Position numbers and translations under genes: made by a program
NCBI GenBank assembly: GCA_017998195.1
Contig: JAGODN010000072.1
Span: 1-9,283 of the forward strand
Origin: Desulfobulbus sp.
Lineage (GTDB): Bacteria > Desulfobacterota > Desulfobulbia > Desulfobulbales > Desulfobulbaceae
DNA length: 9,283 bases
Direction of reading: 5' to 3'
In this document: in pieces, positions 1 to 5,215 of the stretch
Numbering within the stretch: position 1 is the stretch's first letter
Layout of the letters: every line of letters begins with the position of its first letter
The notes under the pieces: model-generated
Databases searched by the model: none
What the model was told of the DNA's origin: nothing
The model's input: only the letters and a program-made list of their open reading frames with translations

Positions 1-1
1 C

Positions 2-892
2 GATCGGCCCGAGCACGTAGAAAGGCGCGCCGTGGCAGAGCTTTTTCTCGAGCTGCATATTGGCCGCCACCTCGTTCAGCGGCACGTGCCCCGGCCCCCC
101 GATCATCACCTGCACCTCGGCCTGCCAGCACCTTTTCGTCAACTCACCCAGCAGGATCAGCTCCTGGATCTGGGCCGCGTCGGTGGCGTCGCGCAGGCTG
201 CCCGGCCGCAACCCGTCGCCCAGGCTGAGGGTCACGTCGAATTCACGACAGATCTCAAGTAAACGGTCGAAGTGCTCGTAAAAGGGGTTTTCCCGATCGT
301 TTGCGGTCATCCAGTCGAGCAGCAGCGAGCCGCCCCGGCTGACCACGTGGGTGAGCCGCGGGGTGGCGCGCAGCCGCTCCACCGCGGTGCGGGTCAGGCC
401 GGCGTGGATGGTCATGAAGTCGATGCCGTCCTCGGCGTGCAGGCGCACCACCTCAAAAAAGTCGTCCACCGAGATGGCGGCCACGTCCTTGCCGTAGCGG
501 GCCACCGCGTCGTACACCGGCACCGTGCCGAGCATCACCGGGCTGATGGCCACCGCCCGGCGGCGGAAGGCGCGGGTATCGCCGAAGGTGGACAGGTCCA
601 TGATGGCGTCGGCCTTGAGTTCGATGGCCCGGCGCACCTTGTCCAGTTCCCGCTCCACGTTGCAGCAGTCCTCGGACACGCCGAGGTTGACGTTGATCTT
701 GGTGGTTAGGCCTGCACCCACGCCTCGTGCGCGCAGGCTCGTGTGGTTGCGGTTGGCCGGGATGGCGATGCGGCCGTCGGCCACGCGCTCAAGCAGGTCG
801 GTTTCGCTGATGCGCTCGTCGCCGAGTACCTGCTGCATCTGCGGGGTGAGGGTGCCCTGGCGGGCGGCGGCCATCTGGGTGGGGTGAGGCAT
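2..892 (-). CDS. thiC: Phosphomethylpyrimidine synthase ThiC, N-terminal part (cut by window edge)
   Basis: ThiC is the radical-SAM enzyme that rearranges 5-aminoimidazole ribotide into hydroxymethylpyrimidine phosphate, the pyrimidine half of thiamine; it acts in the cytosol. I translated this frame directly. It starts MPHPTQMAAARQG and stays open for 297 codons to the left edge, where it is cut. Typical short bacterial ThiC is about 430 residues, so roughly the last third is missing, including the C-terminal CX2CX4C motif that binds the 4Fe-4S cluster. ThiC blocks visible include NLGVSEDCCNVE, AIMDLSTFGD, GTVPVYDA, FMTIHAGL, VSRGGSLLLDWM, DVTLSLGDGLRPGS and MIGGPGHVPLNE. The ATG at 890-892 has a GGAG ribosome site 6 bases upstream and lies 24 bp after the thiE stop, so it is the last visible gene of the thi operon and should share the TPP riboswitch. 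The family call is near certain; completeness cannot be judged here. Confidence 0.97.
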   Translation of the reverse strand, partial: MPHPTQMAAARQGTLTPQMQQVLGDERISETDLLERVADGRIAIPANRNHTSLRARGVGAGLTTKINVNLGVSEDCCNVERELDKVRRAIELKADAIMDLSTFGDTRAFRRRAVAISPVMLGTVPVYDAVARYGKDVAAISVDDFFEVVRLHAEDGIDFMTIHAGLTRTAVERLRATPRLTHVVSRGGSLLLDWMTANDRENPFYEHFDRLLEICREFDVTLSLGDGLRPGSLRDATDAAQIQELILLGELTKRCWQAEVQVMIGGPGHVPLNEVAANMQLEKKLCHGAPFYVLGPI

Positions 893-916
893 GGCAGACT
901 CCGTGGAAAAAGGGAT

Positions 917-1570
917 TCAGCGCGACAGGCAGGCGTCCTGCAGTCGCCGGGCGGTGGCGGTGATGTCCTTGGCGCCCACGATCTCGGTGACCAGGCAGAC
1001 CGTTTTCGCCCCGCGCATCAGCACCGAGGGCAGGTTGTGTTCCTTGATGCCGCCGATGGCGACAAAGGGCAGGGGGCAGGTGGCCACCGCGTGCTCCAGG
1101 TAGCCGAGGCCCACCGGCGCGCACACGTCGTCCTTGGTTTGGGTGGCGAACAGCGGACCCACGCCGATGTAGTCGGCGCCGGCGGTCACCGCGGCCGCGG
1201 CCTGGTCCGGGTCGTGGGTGGACAGGCCGATCAGGCGGTGCGGGCCGACCAGCCTGCGCACCTCGGCCACCGGCAGGTCGTCCTGGCCGACGTGTACCCC
1301 GTCCGCATCGGCAAGCAGGGCCAGCGACGGGTAATCGTTGACGATGAACAGGGCCCCGGCGGCGCGGGTAAGGGCGCGGATGGCCCGGCACTCGGCGAGC
1401 ATTTCGGCAAAACTCTTGTACGGCCGCTTCTCGCGGTACTGGATGATGCGGATTCCGCCGGCGAGCATCTGCCGGACCACCTCGACATTGGTGCGGCCGT
1501 TGGAGAATTTCTCGGCAGTGATGCCGTAGATGCCGACCGGAAAGTCGGGTTTAGCCTGTGGTGCTGTCAT
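917..1570 (-). CDS. thiE: Thiamine-phosphate synthase ThiE
   Basis: ThiE couples hydroxymethylpyrimidine diphosphate with carboxythiazole phosphate to give thiamine phosphate, the joining step of the pathway. The 217-residue product has the normal family length and a TIM-barrel layout. Visible family motifs are QYREK (44-48), which binds the pyrimidine pyrophosphate, ND (78-79), HVGQDD (93-98), GLSTH (115-119), DYIGVGPLF (133-141) followed by T-x-T-K (143-146), and the phosphate-binding AIGGI (171-175). The ATG at 1568-1570 is preceded by GGAGG with a 6-base gap, a strong ribosome site that settles the start. This start lies inside the 3' end of thiF, overlapping it by 20 bp in another frame, which suggests translational coupling. 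thiC follows 24 bp downstream. Having thiE and thiC together gives the operon the pyrimidine branch and the joining step; no HMP-P kinase (thiD) is visible here. Confidence 0.96.
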   Translation of the reverse strand: MTAPQAKPDFPVGIYGITAEKFSNGRTNVEVVRQMLAGGIRIIQYREKRPYKSFAEMLAECRAIRALTRAAGALFIVNDYPSLALLADADGVHVGQDDLPVAEVRRLVGPHRLIGLSTHDPDQAAAAVTAGADYIGVGPLFATQTKDDVCAPVGLGYLEHAVATCPLPFVAIGGIKEHNLPSVLMRGAKTVCLVTEIVGAKDITATARRLQDACLSR

Positions 1571-2099
1571 GGGAAGCCTCCAGGAGACGTAAAATATGGG
1601 CGCTCATGTGATTGGCCACGGTGATGATCTTGTGGGCGTAGAGCGGCGCCGCGGCGCAGTCGGTGGCGAAGTCGCCGAAGACCGTGCAGGCGCCGAGTCG
1701 CCGGCTGCTGATCCGCTCCAGGTCCATGCCGGCGATACCGCAGGCCGAGACCAGGGGCCGCTCTCCGCCGAGGGTTTCGAGAAGCATCTTCTTGTCGTCC
1801 GTCCGATCCAGCCCCTCGACGATCAGTTCGCAGTCCGCGAACAGGGCCCGGCAATTGTGGGGCTCGATGCGCTCAGCGCGGGTCACGAGGCGCAGTTCCG
1901 GCCGGATGCGGCGCAGGTTCTCGGCCAAGGCCTCGACCTTGAGCCGGCCGACCTGGTCCGCGAAATAGAACTGGCGGTTCAGGTTGGAGGGCTCGACCCG
2001 GTCGAAGTCCACCAGGGTCAGGTGGTCGATGCCGCTGCGCACCAGGCAGAGGGCCACGTTCGAGCCGATGCCGCCCACCCCGGCGATGCCGATGTTCAT
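1551..2099 (-). CDS. thiF: Sulfur carrier protein ThiS adenylyltransferase, short ThiF type
   Basis: ThiF adenylates the C-terminal glycine of ThiS so that sulfur can be loaded as a thiocarboxylate. The 182-residue product begins almost directly with the nucleotide-binding loop GVGGIGSN (7-14), followed by DFDRVEPSNLNRQ (31-43, Arg42), Lys54 and the metal-binding region GLDRTDDK (97-104). These are the usual residues of the ThiF/MoeB/HesA superfamily. It is much shorter than the 251-residue E. coli ThiF: the N-terminal helix and the two CxxC zinc pairs are absent. I recall a short thiamine-operon 'family 2' ThiF of about this size, and this fits it. The ATG at 2097-2099 overlaps the thiH stop as ATGA (4 bp), which supports this start; the frame stays open upstream only as a shadow of thiH. 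The stop TAA at 1551-1553 lies within thiE. Without the zinc pairs, its exact sulfur-transfer chemistry is inference. Confidence 0.92.
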   Translation of the reverse strand: MNIGIAGVGGIGSNVALCLVRSGIDHLTLVDFDRVEPSNLNRQFYFADQVGRLKVEALAENLRRIRPELRLVTRAERIEPHNCRALFADCELIVEGLDRTDDKKMLLETLGGERPLVSACGIAGMDLERISSRRLGACTVFGDFATDCAAAPLYAHKIITVANHMSAHILRLLEASHDSTTG

Positions 2100-3208
2100 G
2101 CGATCGCGTCCCAGTCCTTGTACACCGGCTGGTAGCCGTGGGCGGTGATGGCCGCGGCCACCTCCTCGACGCTGCGCGTGTCGGTGATCTCGAACTGGGG
2201 CGTCTGCTCGGCCGGCTTGTGGGCGTAGCCGCCCACGCCGGTGCTCGACGCGGCCGAGTAGCGGGTGGCGCCGAGCGGCAGGATGCGGTCGCGGAATTCG
2301 GCGCTCTCCCGGGTGGACACGGTCATCCCGGCGCGCGGCAGGAAGATGCGCAGGGCGGTCATGAACTGGACGAAGGTCTTGTCGTTCACCGTGTAGTCCG
2401 GCCGGAAATCGCCGCATTCCGCCTCGTTGAAGCGCGGCAGGGAGATCGCCACCTCGGTGTCGAGGAAGGTGCGCTCCAGGTAGCGGGCGTGCAGGCCGGT
2501 GTGGAACAGGTCGCGGCGCGGTTCGGCCAGGCCGAGCAGGGCGCCCAGGTTGACCCCGCGCAGCCCGGCCCGGGCGGCCCGCTCGGGCGCGTCGAGCCGC
2601 CAGTGGTAGTCCCGTTTGCGGCCGGCAAGGTGCACGTGGCGGTACACCTCCTGGTCGTAGGTCTCCTGGAACAGGGTCATGGAATCCACCCCGGCCTCGG
2701 CCAGCTGGCGGTACTCGTCCACCGAAAGCGGGTAGAGTTCGATGGCCACCGAGGCGAAGTACCGTTTCAGGCAGCGGGCCGCCTCGACCAGGTAGGCCAT
2801 GGGCGTGACCCGCGGCGCCTCGCCGGTGAGAAAGAGCACGTGGCGCATGCCGGTGGCGGCCATGGCCCGGGCCTCGGCCTCGATCTCCGCGAGGGTCAGG
2901 GTGCGGCGCAGGATCGGGTTCTTGTGGTTGAAACCGCAGTAGGCGCAGCCGTTGGTGCAGTAGTTGGAGATGTAGAGCGGCATGAACATCTGCACCGTGC
3001 GGCCGAAATGCTGCAGGGTCAGCCGGTGCGCCCGCTGCGCCATCTGCTCCAGGTGGCCGGCGGCCCGCGGGCTGAGCAGGGTGAGGAAATCCATGGCCGA
3101 GAGTTTTTCCCGGCTCAGGCTGCGCGCCACCTCCGCATCCGTTACCCGGTCAAAAAAACCTGTGAAATCAAAGTCCTGGTACTGTTCGACGATCGTAAAG
3201 AAACTCAT
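2096..3208 (-). CDS. thiH: 2-iminoacetate synthase (tyrosine lyase) ThiH
   Basis: ThiH is a radical-SAM enzyme that cleaves tyrosine into p-cresol and dehydroglycine (2-iminoacetate), the glycine-derived precursor used by ThiG. The 370-residue product has the family's usual length (E. coli about 377). The radical-SAM cluster motif CX3CX2C is at C84, C88 and C91 within NYCTNGCAYCGFN. Other family features are ALLGLAEPRRD in the barrel and the segment VSTRESAEFRD near residue 300. The ATG at 3206-3208 has an AGGGGG ribosome site about 7 bases upstream and lies 23 bp after thiG. Its stop overlaps the thiF start by 4 bp. Use of ThiH rather than the oxygen-dependent glycine oxidase ThiO suits an anaerobic or facultative host. 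A HydG or CofH relative is unlikely given the thiG and thiF neighbours. Confidence 0.97.
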   Translation of the reverse strand: MSFFTIVEQYQDFDFTGFFDRVTDAEVARSLSREKLSAMDFLTLLSPRAAGHLEQMAQRAHRLTLQHFGRTVQMFMPLYISNYCTNGCAYCGFNHKNPILRRTLTLAEIEAEARAMAATGMRHVLFLTGEAPRVTPMAYLVEAARCLKRYFASVAIELYPLSVDEYRQLAEAGVDSMTLFQETYDQEVYRHVHLAGRKRDYHWRLDAPERAARAGLRGVNLGALLGLAEPRRDLFHTGLHARYLERTFLDTEVAISLPRFNEAECGDFRPDYTVNDKTFVQFMTALRIFLPRAGMTVSTRESAEFRDRILPLGATRYSAASSTGVGGYAHKPAEQTPQFEITDTRSVEEVAAAITAHGYQPVYKDWDAIA

Positions 3209-3231
3209 GGTCTACCCCCTGTGCGCTGGCG

Positions 3232-4005
3232 TCAGTCGTCAAGAAAACCGGTGAGCGGCGACGAGGCCCGCGCGGTCACCGACTGCTCGGCCATCTCGGC
3301 CAGGTAGGCGGCCCGGCCGGCGCGCACCGCCAAGTCAAAGGCGCGGCCCATGGCTTCGGGATCGCGGGCCGTGGCAATGGCCGTGTTGACGAGCACCGCG
3401 TCCGCGCCCATCTCCATGGCCGCGGCCGCCTGCGAGGGCCGGCCGATGCCGGCATCCACCACCACCGGCACCCGGCAATGTTCGATGAGCATCTGGATGA
3501 GCGGCCGGGTCTCCAGGCCGCGGTTGCTGCCGATGGGCGCGCCCAGCGGCATCACCGCCGCGGCGCCGGCATCCTCCAGCCGCCGGGCGAGCGGCAGGTC
3601 GGGCAGCACGTAGGGCAGGACCACGAACCCTTCCTTGGCAAGGATCTCGGTGGCCCTGAGGGTCTCCCAGTTGTCCGGCATCAGGTACTGCATGTCGGTG
3701 ATCACCTCGATCTTGATAAAATCGCCGCAGCCCGCCTCCCGGGCGATGCGGGCGATGCGCACCGCCTGCTCGGCCGTGCGCGCGCCCGAAGTGTTGGGCA
3801 ACAGCGTCACCCCCGGCGGGATGAATTCGAGGATGTTCTCGGTGCCGGCCGAGGCGTCGACCCTGCGCAGGGCCACGGTGATCATCTGCGAGCCGCTGGC
3901 CGCGAGCATCTTCGGGATCTGCGCATTGGCGCCGAACTTGCCGGTGCCGGTGAACAAACGGTTGGTGAAAGTCCTGCCCCCGAGGAGCAATGCGTCGTTG
4001 TGCAT
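3232..4005 (-). CDS. thiG: Thiazole synthase ThiG
   Basis: ThiG forms the thiazole phosphate ring from 1-deoxy-D-xylulose 5-phosphate, dehydroglycine from ThiH and the sulfur of ThiS thiocarboxylate. The 257-residue product matches the family length of about 255. It begins with the conserved FTNRLFTGTGKF (13-24). The Schiff-base lysine is most likely K98 in DFIKIEVI (95-102), equivalent to Lys96 of B. subtilis ThiG. The barrel repeats VMPLGAPIGSNRG and VVVDAGIGRPSQAAAAMEMGADAVLVNTAIA (given here only as landmarks around residues 151-220) are typical. The ATG at 4003-4005 follows the thiS stop by 3 bp. Its ribosome site GGAGG is built from the final glycine codons of thiS, so the two genes are almost certainly translated together, matching the physical ThiS-ThiG complex. 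Confidence 0.97.
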   Translation of the reverse strand: MHNDALLLGGRTFTNRLFTGTGKFGANAQIPKMLAASGSQMITVALRRVDASAGTENILEFIPPGVTLLPNTSGARTAEQAVRIARIAREAGCGDFIKIEVITDMQYLMPDNWETLRATEILAKEGFVVLPYVLPDLPLARRLEDAGAAAVMPLGAPIGSNRGLETRPLIQMLIEHCRVPVVVDAGIGRPSQAAAAMEMGADAVLVNTAIATARDPEAMGRAFDLAVRAGRAAYLAEMAEQSVTARASSPLTGFLDD

Positions 4006-4008
4006 GGT

Positions 4009-4206
4009 TCAGCCTCCGCCGACAAAACTGAGCAGTTCAATGCGGTCGCCGGGCTCGAGCCGGACCGCCGCCCACTCTTCCTGTTTGATGATCCGCTGGT
4101 TCACCTCGATGACCAGCGCCCCGGGCGCCAAGCCCTTGCGCTCCACCAGTTCGGCGAGCGTGGAGGGCGGCGCCTGTTCCGCGACTCCGTTGACGATCAG
4201 TTCCAT
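4009..4206 (-). CDS. thiS: Sulfur carrier protein ThiS
   Basis: ThiS is the small ubiquitin-fold sulfur carrier of thiazole synthesis. Its C-terminal glycine is adenylated by ThiF, converted to a thiocarboxylate, and donates sulfur in the ThiG reaction. The product has 65 residues, the family norm, and starts MELIVNGVAEQ. It has the LAELVERKGL helix and the VEVN-like strand (VIEVNQRII). It ends in FVGGG, which gives the required terminal Gly-Gly with nothing after it. It is the first gene of the thi operon, directly behind a TPP riboswitch and terminator. The ATG at 4204-4206 has only a weak upstream G-run (GGGG) as ribosome site. MoaD is the other small Gly-Gly family, but the thiG/thiF/thiH setting makes ThiS the clear call. 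Confidence 0.96.
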   Translation of the reverse strand: MELIVNGVAEQAPPSTLAELVERKGLAPGALVIEVNQRIIKQEEWAAVRLEPGDRIELLSFVGGG

Positions 4207-4226
4207 GGTGATGCCCCGAAAAGAAA

Positions 4227-4263
4227 AAAGCCGCCTGCCCGAAGAGAAGGGGCAAGCGGCTTT
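4227..4263 (-). terminator. Intrinsic terminator of the thi leader (expression platform)
   Basis: On the minus strand, arm AAAGCCGCTTGCCC (4263-4250) pairs with GGGCAGGCGGCTTT (4240-4227) around a 9-base loop, with one T/G wobble near the middle. The stem runs straight into a U-run on the minus transcript (T tract from about 4229 down to 4222). The hairpin ends about 20 bases before the thiS ATG, so it can act as the off state of the riboswitch. Its 5' arm is complementary to the 3' strand of riboswitch helix P1, which allows an alternative antiterminator. It is also the only terminator visible behind the upstream hydrolase gene. Confidence 0.88.
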
Positions 4264-4305
4264 GGGGCCGGAAATCTGGTGGAAAAACCCAGGTTTTTGA
4301 CTTGT

Positions 4306-4385
4306 CCGCTTCCCTTCGCCGGTATTACCCGGATCAGGTTCATAGGGTTGGATGAATTCCTCTCAGCAGGATGCACCCCTAGCGA
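4306..4385 (-). promoter_or_regulatory. TPP riboswitch (THI-box)
   Basis: The minus strand carries the classic THI-box elements in order: CGCTAGGGGTGC (P1/P2 5' side), CTGAGA (4366-4361), ACCC closing P2, GAACCTGATC, GGTAATACC in the P4/P5 arm, and GGGAAGCG closing P1. P1 is CGCT (4384-4381) paired with AGCG (4310-4307). The hairpin between P2 and CTGAGA (P3) looks very short. The aptamer binds thiamine pyrophosphate and lies between a strong promoter and a terminator in front of thiS, so it should repress the whole thi operon when TPP is plentiful. It is recognised from sequence, without a covariance search. Confidence 0.95.
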
Positions 4386-4392
4386 TGGCCTT

Positions 4393-4421
4393 TGTATACG
4401 GGAGGCCAACCCGTTTGTCAA
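4393..4421 (-). promoter_or_regulatory. Sigma70-type promoter of the thi operon
   Basis: On the minus strand a perfect -35 box TTGACA (4421-4416) is followed by a 17-base spacer and a -10 box TATACA (4398-4393). Transcription would begin about 7 bases on, near 4386, just before the THI-box aptamer. The -35 box contains the TGA stop of the upstream hydrolase gene. Box quality, spacing and position all agree; a start site has not been measured. Confidence 0.8.
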
Positions 4422-4873
4422 CTCTTGGGTGTGGAGATCACCGACAGCGGCTGCAGGAAGAGGGAAGTCTGGTTGAACGCGTACACCGGCATGCTCTTCT
4501 TGCCGTCGCGGTAGAACCGATGGGCGCCGTAGCGGGCGGTGAAGGTCTTGGTGGTTGCCCAGTCGGGATTGAGGTCATACCGGTGGAAGTAGGTCGCACC
4601 GCCGGTGAAGTCCCGGCTGGTCATGGCCTTGAGGGCAACGTTCAGACTTTTCTGCAGGGGATGGAGTTCCAGGGGAACGTAGGACTTCTTTTGGAAGGTC
4701 CAGCTGAACTGGTAGGGCTCGCGAACAACCTCGGCAATGCTTTTGTGTTCCTCCATGGCCCGGTTGAGGGTGACGTGGGCCACGGCCAGCTGGCCGATCT
4801 CGGGTTCGCCGCGCGCCTCGTGGTAGACGTTGAGGGTGAGCCAGAGCAATCCTTCGAGAAAACTGAGCATCAT
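4418..4873 (-). CDS. SleB/CwlJ-family cell wall hydrolase
   Basis: The 151-residue product matches the SleB/CwlJ (Hydrolase_2) family of peptidoglycan-cleaving enzymes, known best from spore cortex lysis but also present in many non-spore-formers. Visible family blocks are NVYHEARGEPEIGQLAVAHV (15-34) with probable catalytic Glu19, LNRA, PYQFSW (53-58), GATYFH (92-97) and YGAHRFYR (115-122). The catalytic domain starts almost at residue 1; the hydrophobic stretch at 3-14 is part of the domain rather than an obvious cleavable signal peptide. The size is close to CwlJ (about 142 residues) and lacks the binding domain of SleB. The ATG at 4871-4873 follows the nfu stop by 3 bp with a GGTGGA-like ribosome site; a second ATG comes directly after it. 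It is probably co-transcribed with nfu. Its target and export route are unknown. Confidence 0.88.
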   Translation of the reverse strand: MMLSFLEGLLWLTLNVYHEARGEPEIGQLAVAHVTLNRAMEEHKSIAEVVREPYQFSWTFQKKSYVPLELHPLQKSLNVALKAMTSRDFTGGATYFHRYDLNPDWATTKTFTARYGAHRFYRDGKKSMPVYAFNQTSLFLQPLSVISTPKS

Positions 4874-4876
4874 ACG

Positions 4877-5110
4877 CTATTCCACCGCCTCGACAGCCCG
4901 GATGGTCGGGAGTTCGCTCTTGACGAACTTCTCGATACCCTCCTTGAGTGTGACCCGGGACATCGGGCAGCCCTGACAGGCGCCGGTCAGGCGGACCTTG
5001 ACGACGCTGTCCCCCTCCATGCCGGCGAACTCGACGTCACCGCCGTCCCGCTGCAGGGTCGGGCGGATTTGCGCCAGCACTTTCAGGACTTTATCTTGTA
5101 CTTGTTCCAT
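4877..5110 (-). CDS. NifU C-terminal-domain (Nfu-type) Fe-S scaffold protein
   Basis: Small Nfu proteins carry a 4Fe-4S cluster between subunits and hand it to target enzymes. The 77-residue product is a stand-alone Nfu domain: VLAQIRPTLQRDGGDVEF (11-28) with the family's RDGGD motif, then TGACQGCPMS (42-51) containing the cluster-binding CxxC at C45 and C48, then TLKEGIEKFVKSELP. Length and layout match single-domain Nfu proteins. The ATG at 5108-5110 has an AAGGAA ribosome site about 7 bases upstream. It starts divergently from recD2 and is followed after 3 bp by the cell wall hydrolase gene. The downstream thi operon encodes two 4Fe-4S radical-SAM enzymes (ThiH, ThiC), which are plausible clients, but that link is only inferred from position. 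Confidence 0.94.
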   Translation of the reverse strand: MEQVQDKVLKVLAQIRPTLQRDGGDVEFAGMEGDSVVKVRLTGACQGCPMSRVTLKEGIEKFVKSELPTIRAVEAVE

Positions 5111-5156
5111 GTTCGATTCCTTCAGAGTCTTCTATTCTTGTATTGCAGAAGGTGCC

Positions 5157-5185
5157 AAGATAGCATAATCAGTTCCAGCAGACAA
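5157..5185 (-). promoter_or_regulatory. Candidate promoter of nfu-hydrolase unit
   Basis: On the minus strand TTGTCT (5185-5180) is followed by a 17-base spacer and TATCTT (5162-5157). A TGC just before the -10 gives an extended -10 element. Both hexamers match 4 of 6 consensus positions. The predicted start would be about 40 bases before the nfu ATG. No other good promoter is visible on this strand between nfu and recD2. It is a motif-based call only. Confidence 0.5.
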
Positions 5186-5215
5186 GAAAACAATTTCAAC
5201 TTTCCCGGACAAGAC

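Noticed and set aside
743..1624. 293-codon plus-strand frame opposite thiE and thiC
   Set aside because: Antisense shadow; the minus strand encodes clear ThiE and ThiC motifs throughout.
2100..2417. Upstream extension of thiF by 106 residues
   Set aside because: It overlaps thiH in another frame with Arg/Pro-rich shadow sequence; the ATG at 2097-2099 overlaps the thiH stop in the usual coupled manner and opens on the nucleotide-binding loop.
2138..3307. 389-codon plus-strand frame opposite thiH
   Set aside because: Antisense shadow of thiH and the thiG end; no recognisable domain.
4352..5215. Open frame extending the helicase N-terminus by about 288 residues
   Set aside because: It crosses the TPP riboswitch, the hydrolase and nfu genes in antisense, and RecD2 homology starts at the GTG at 5216.
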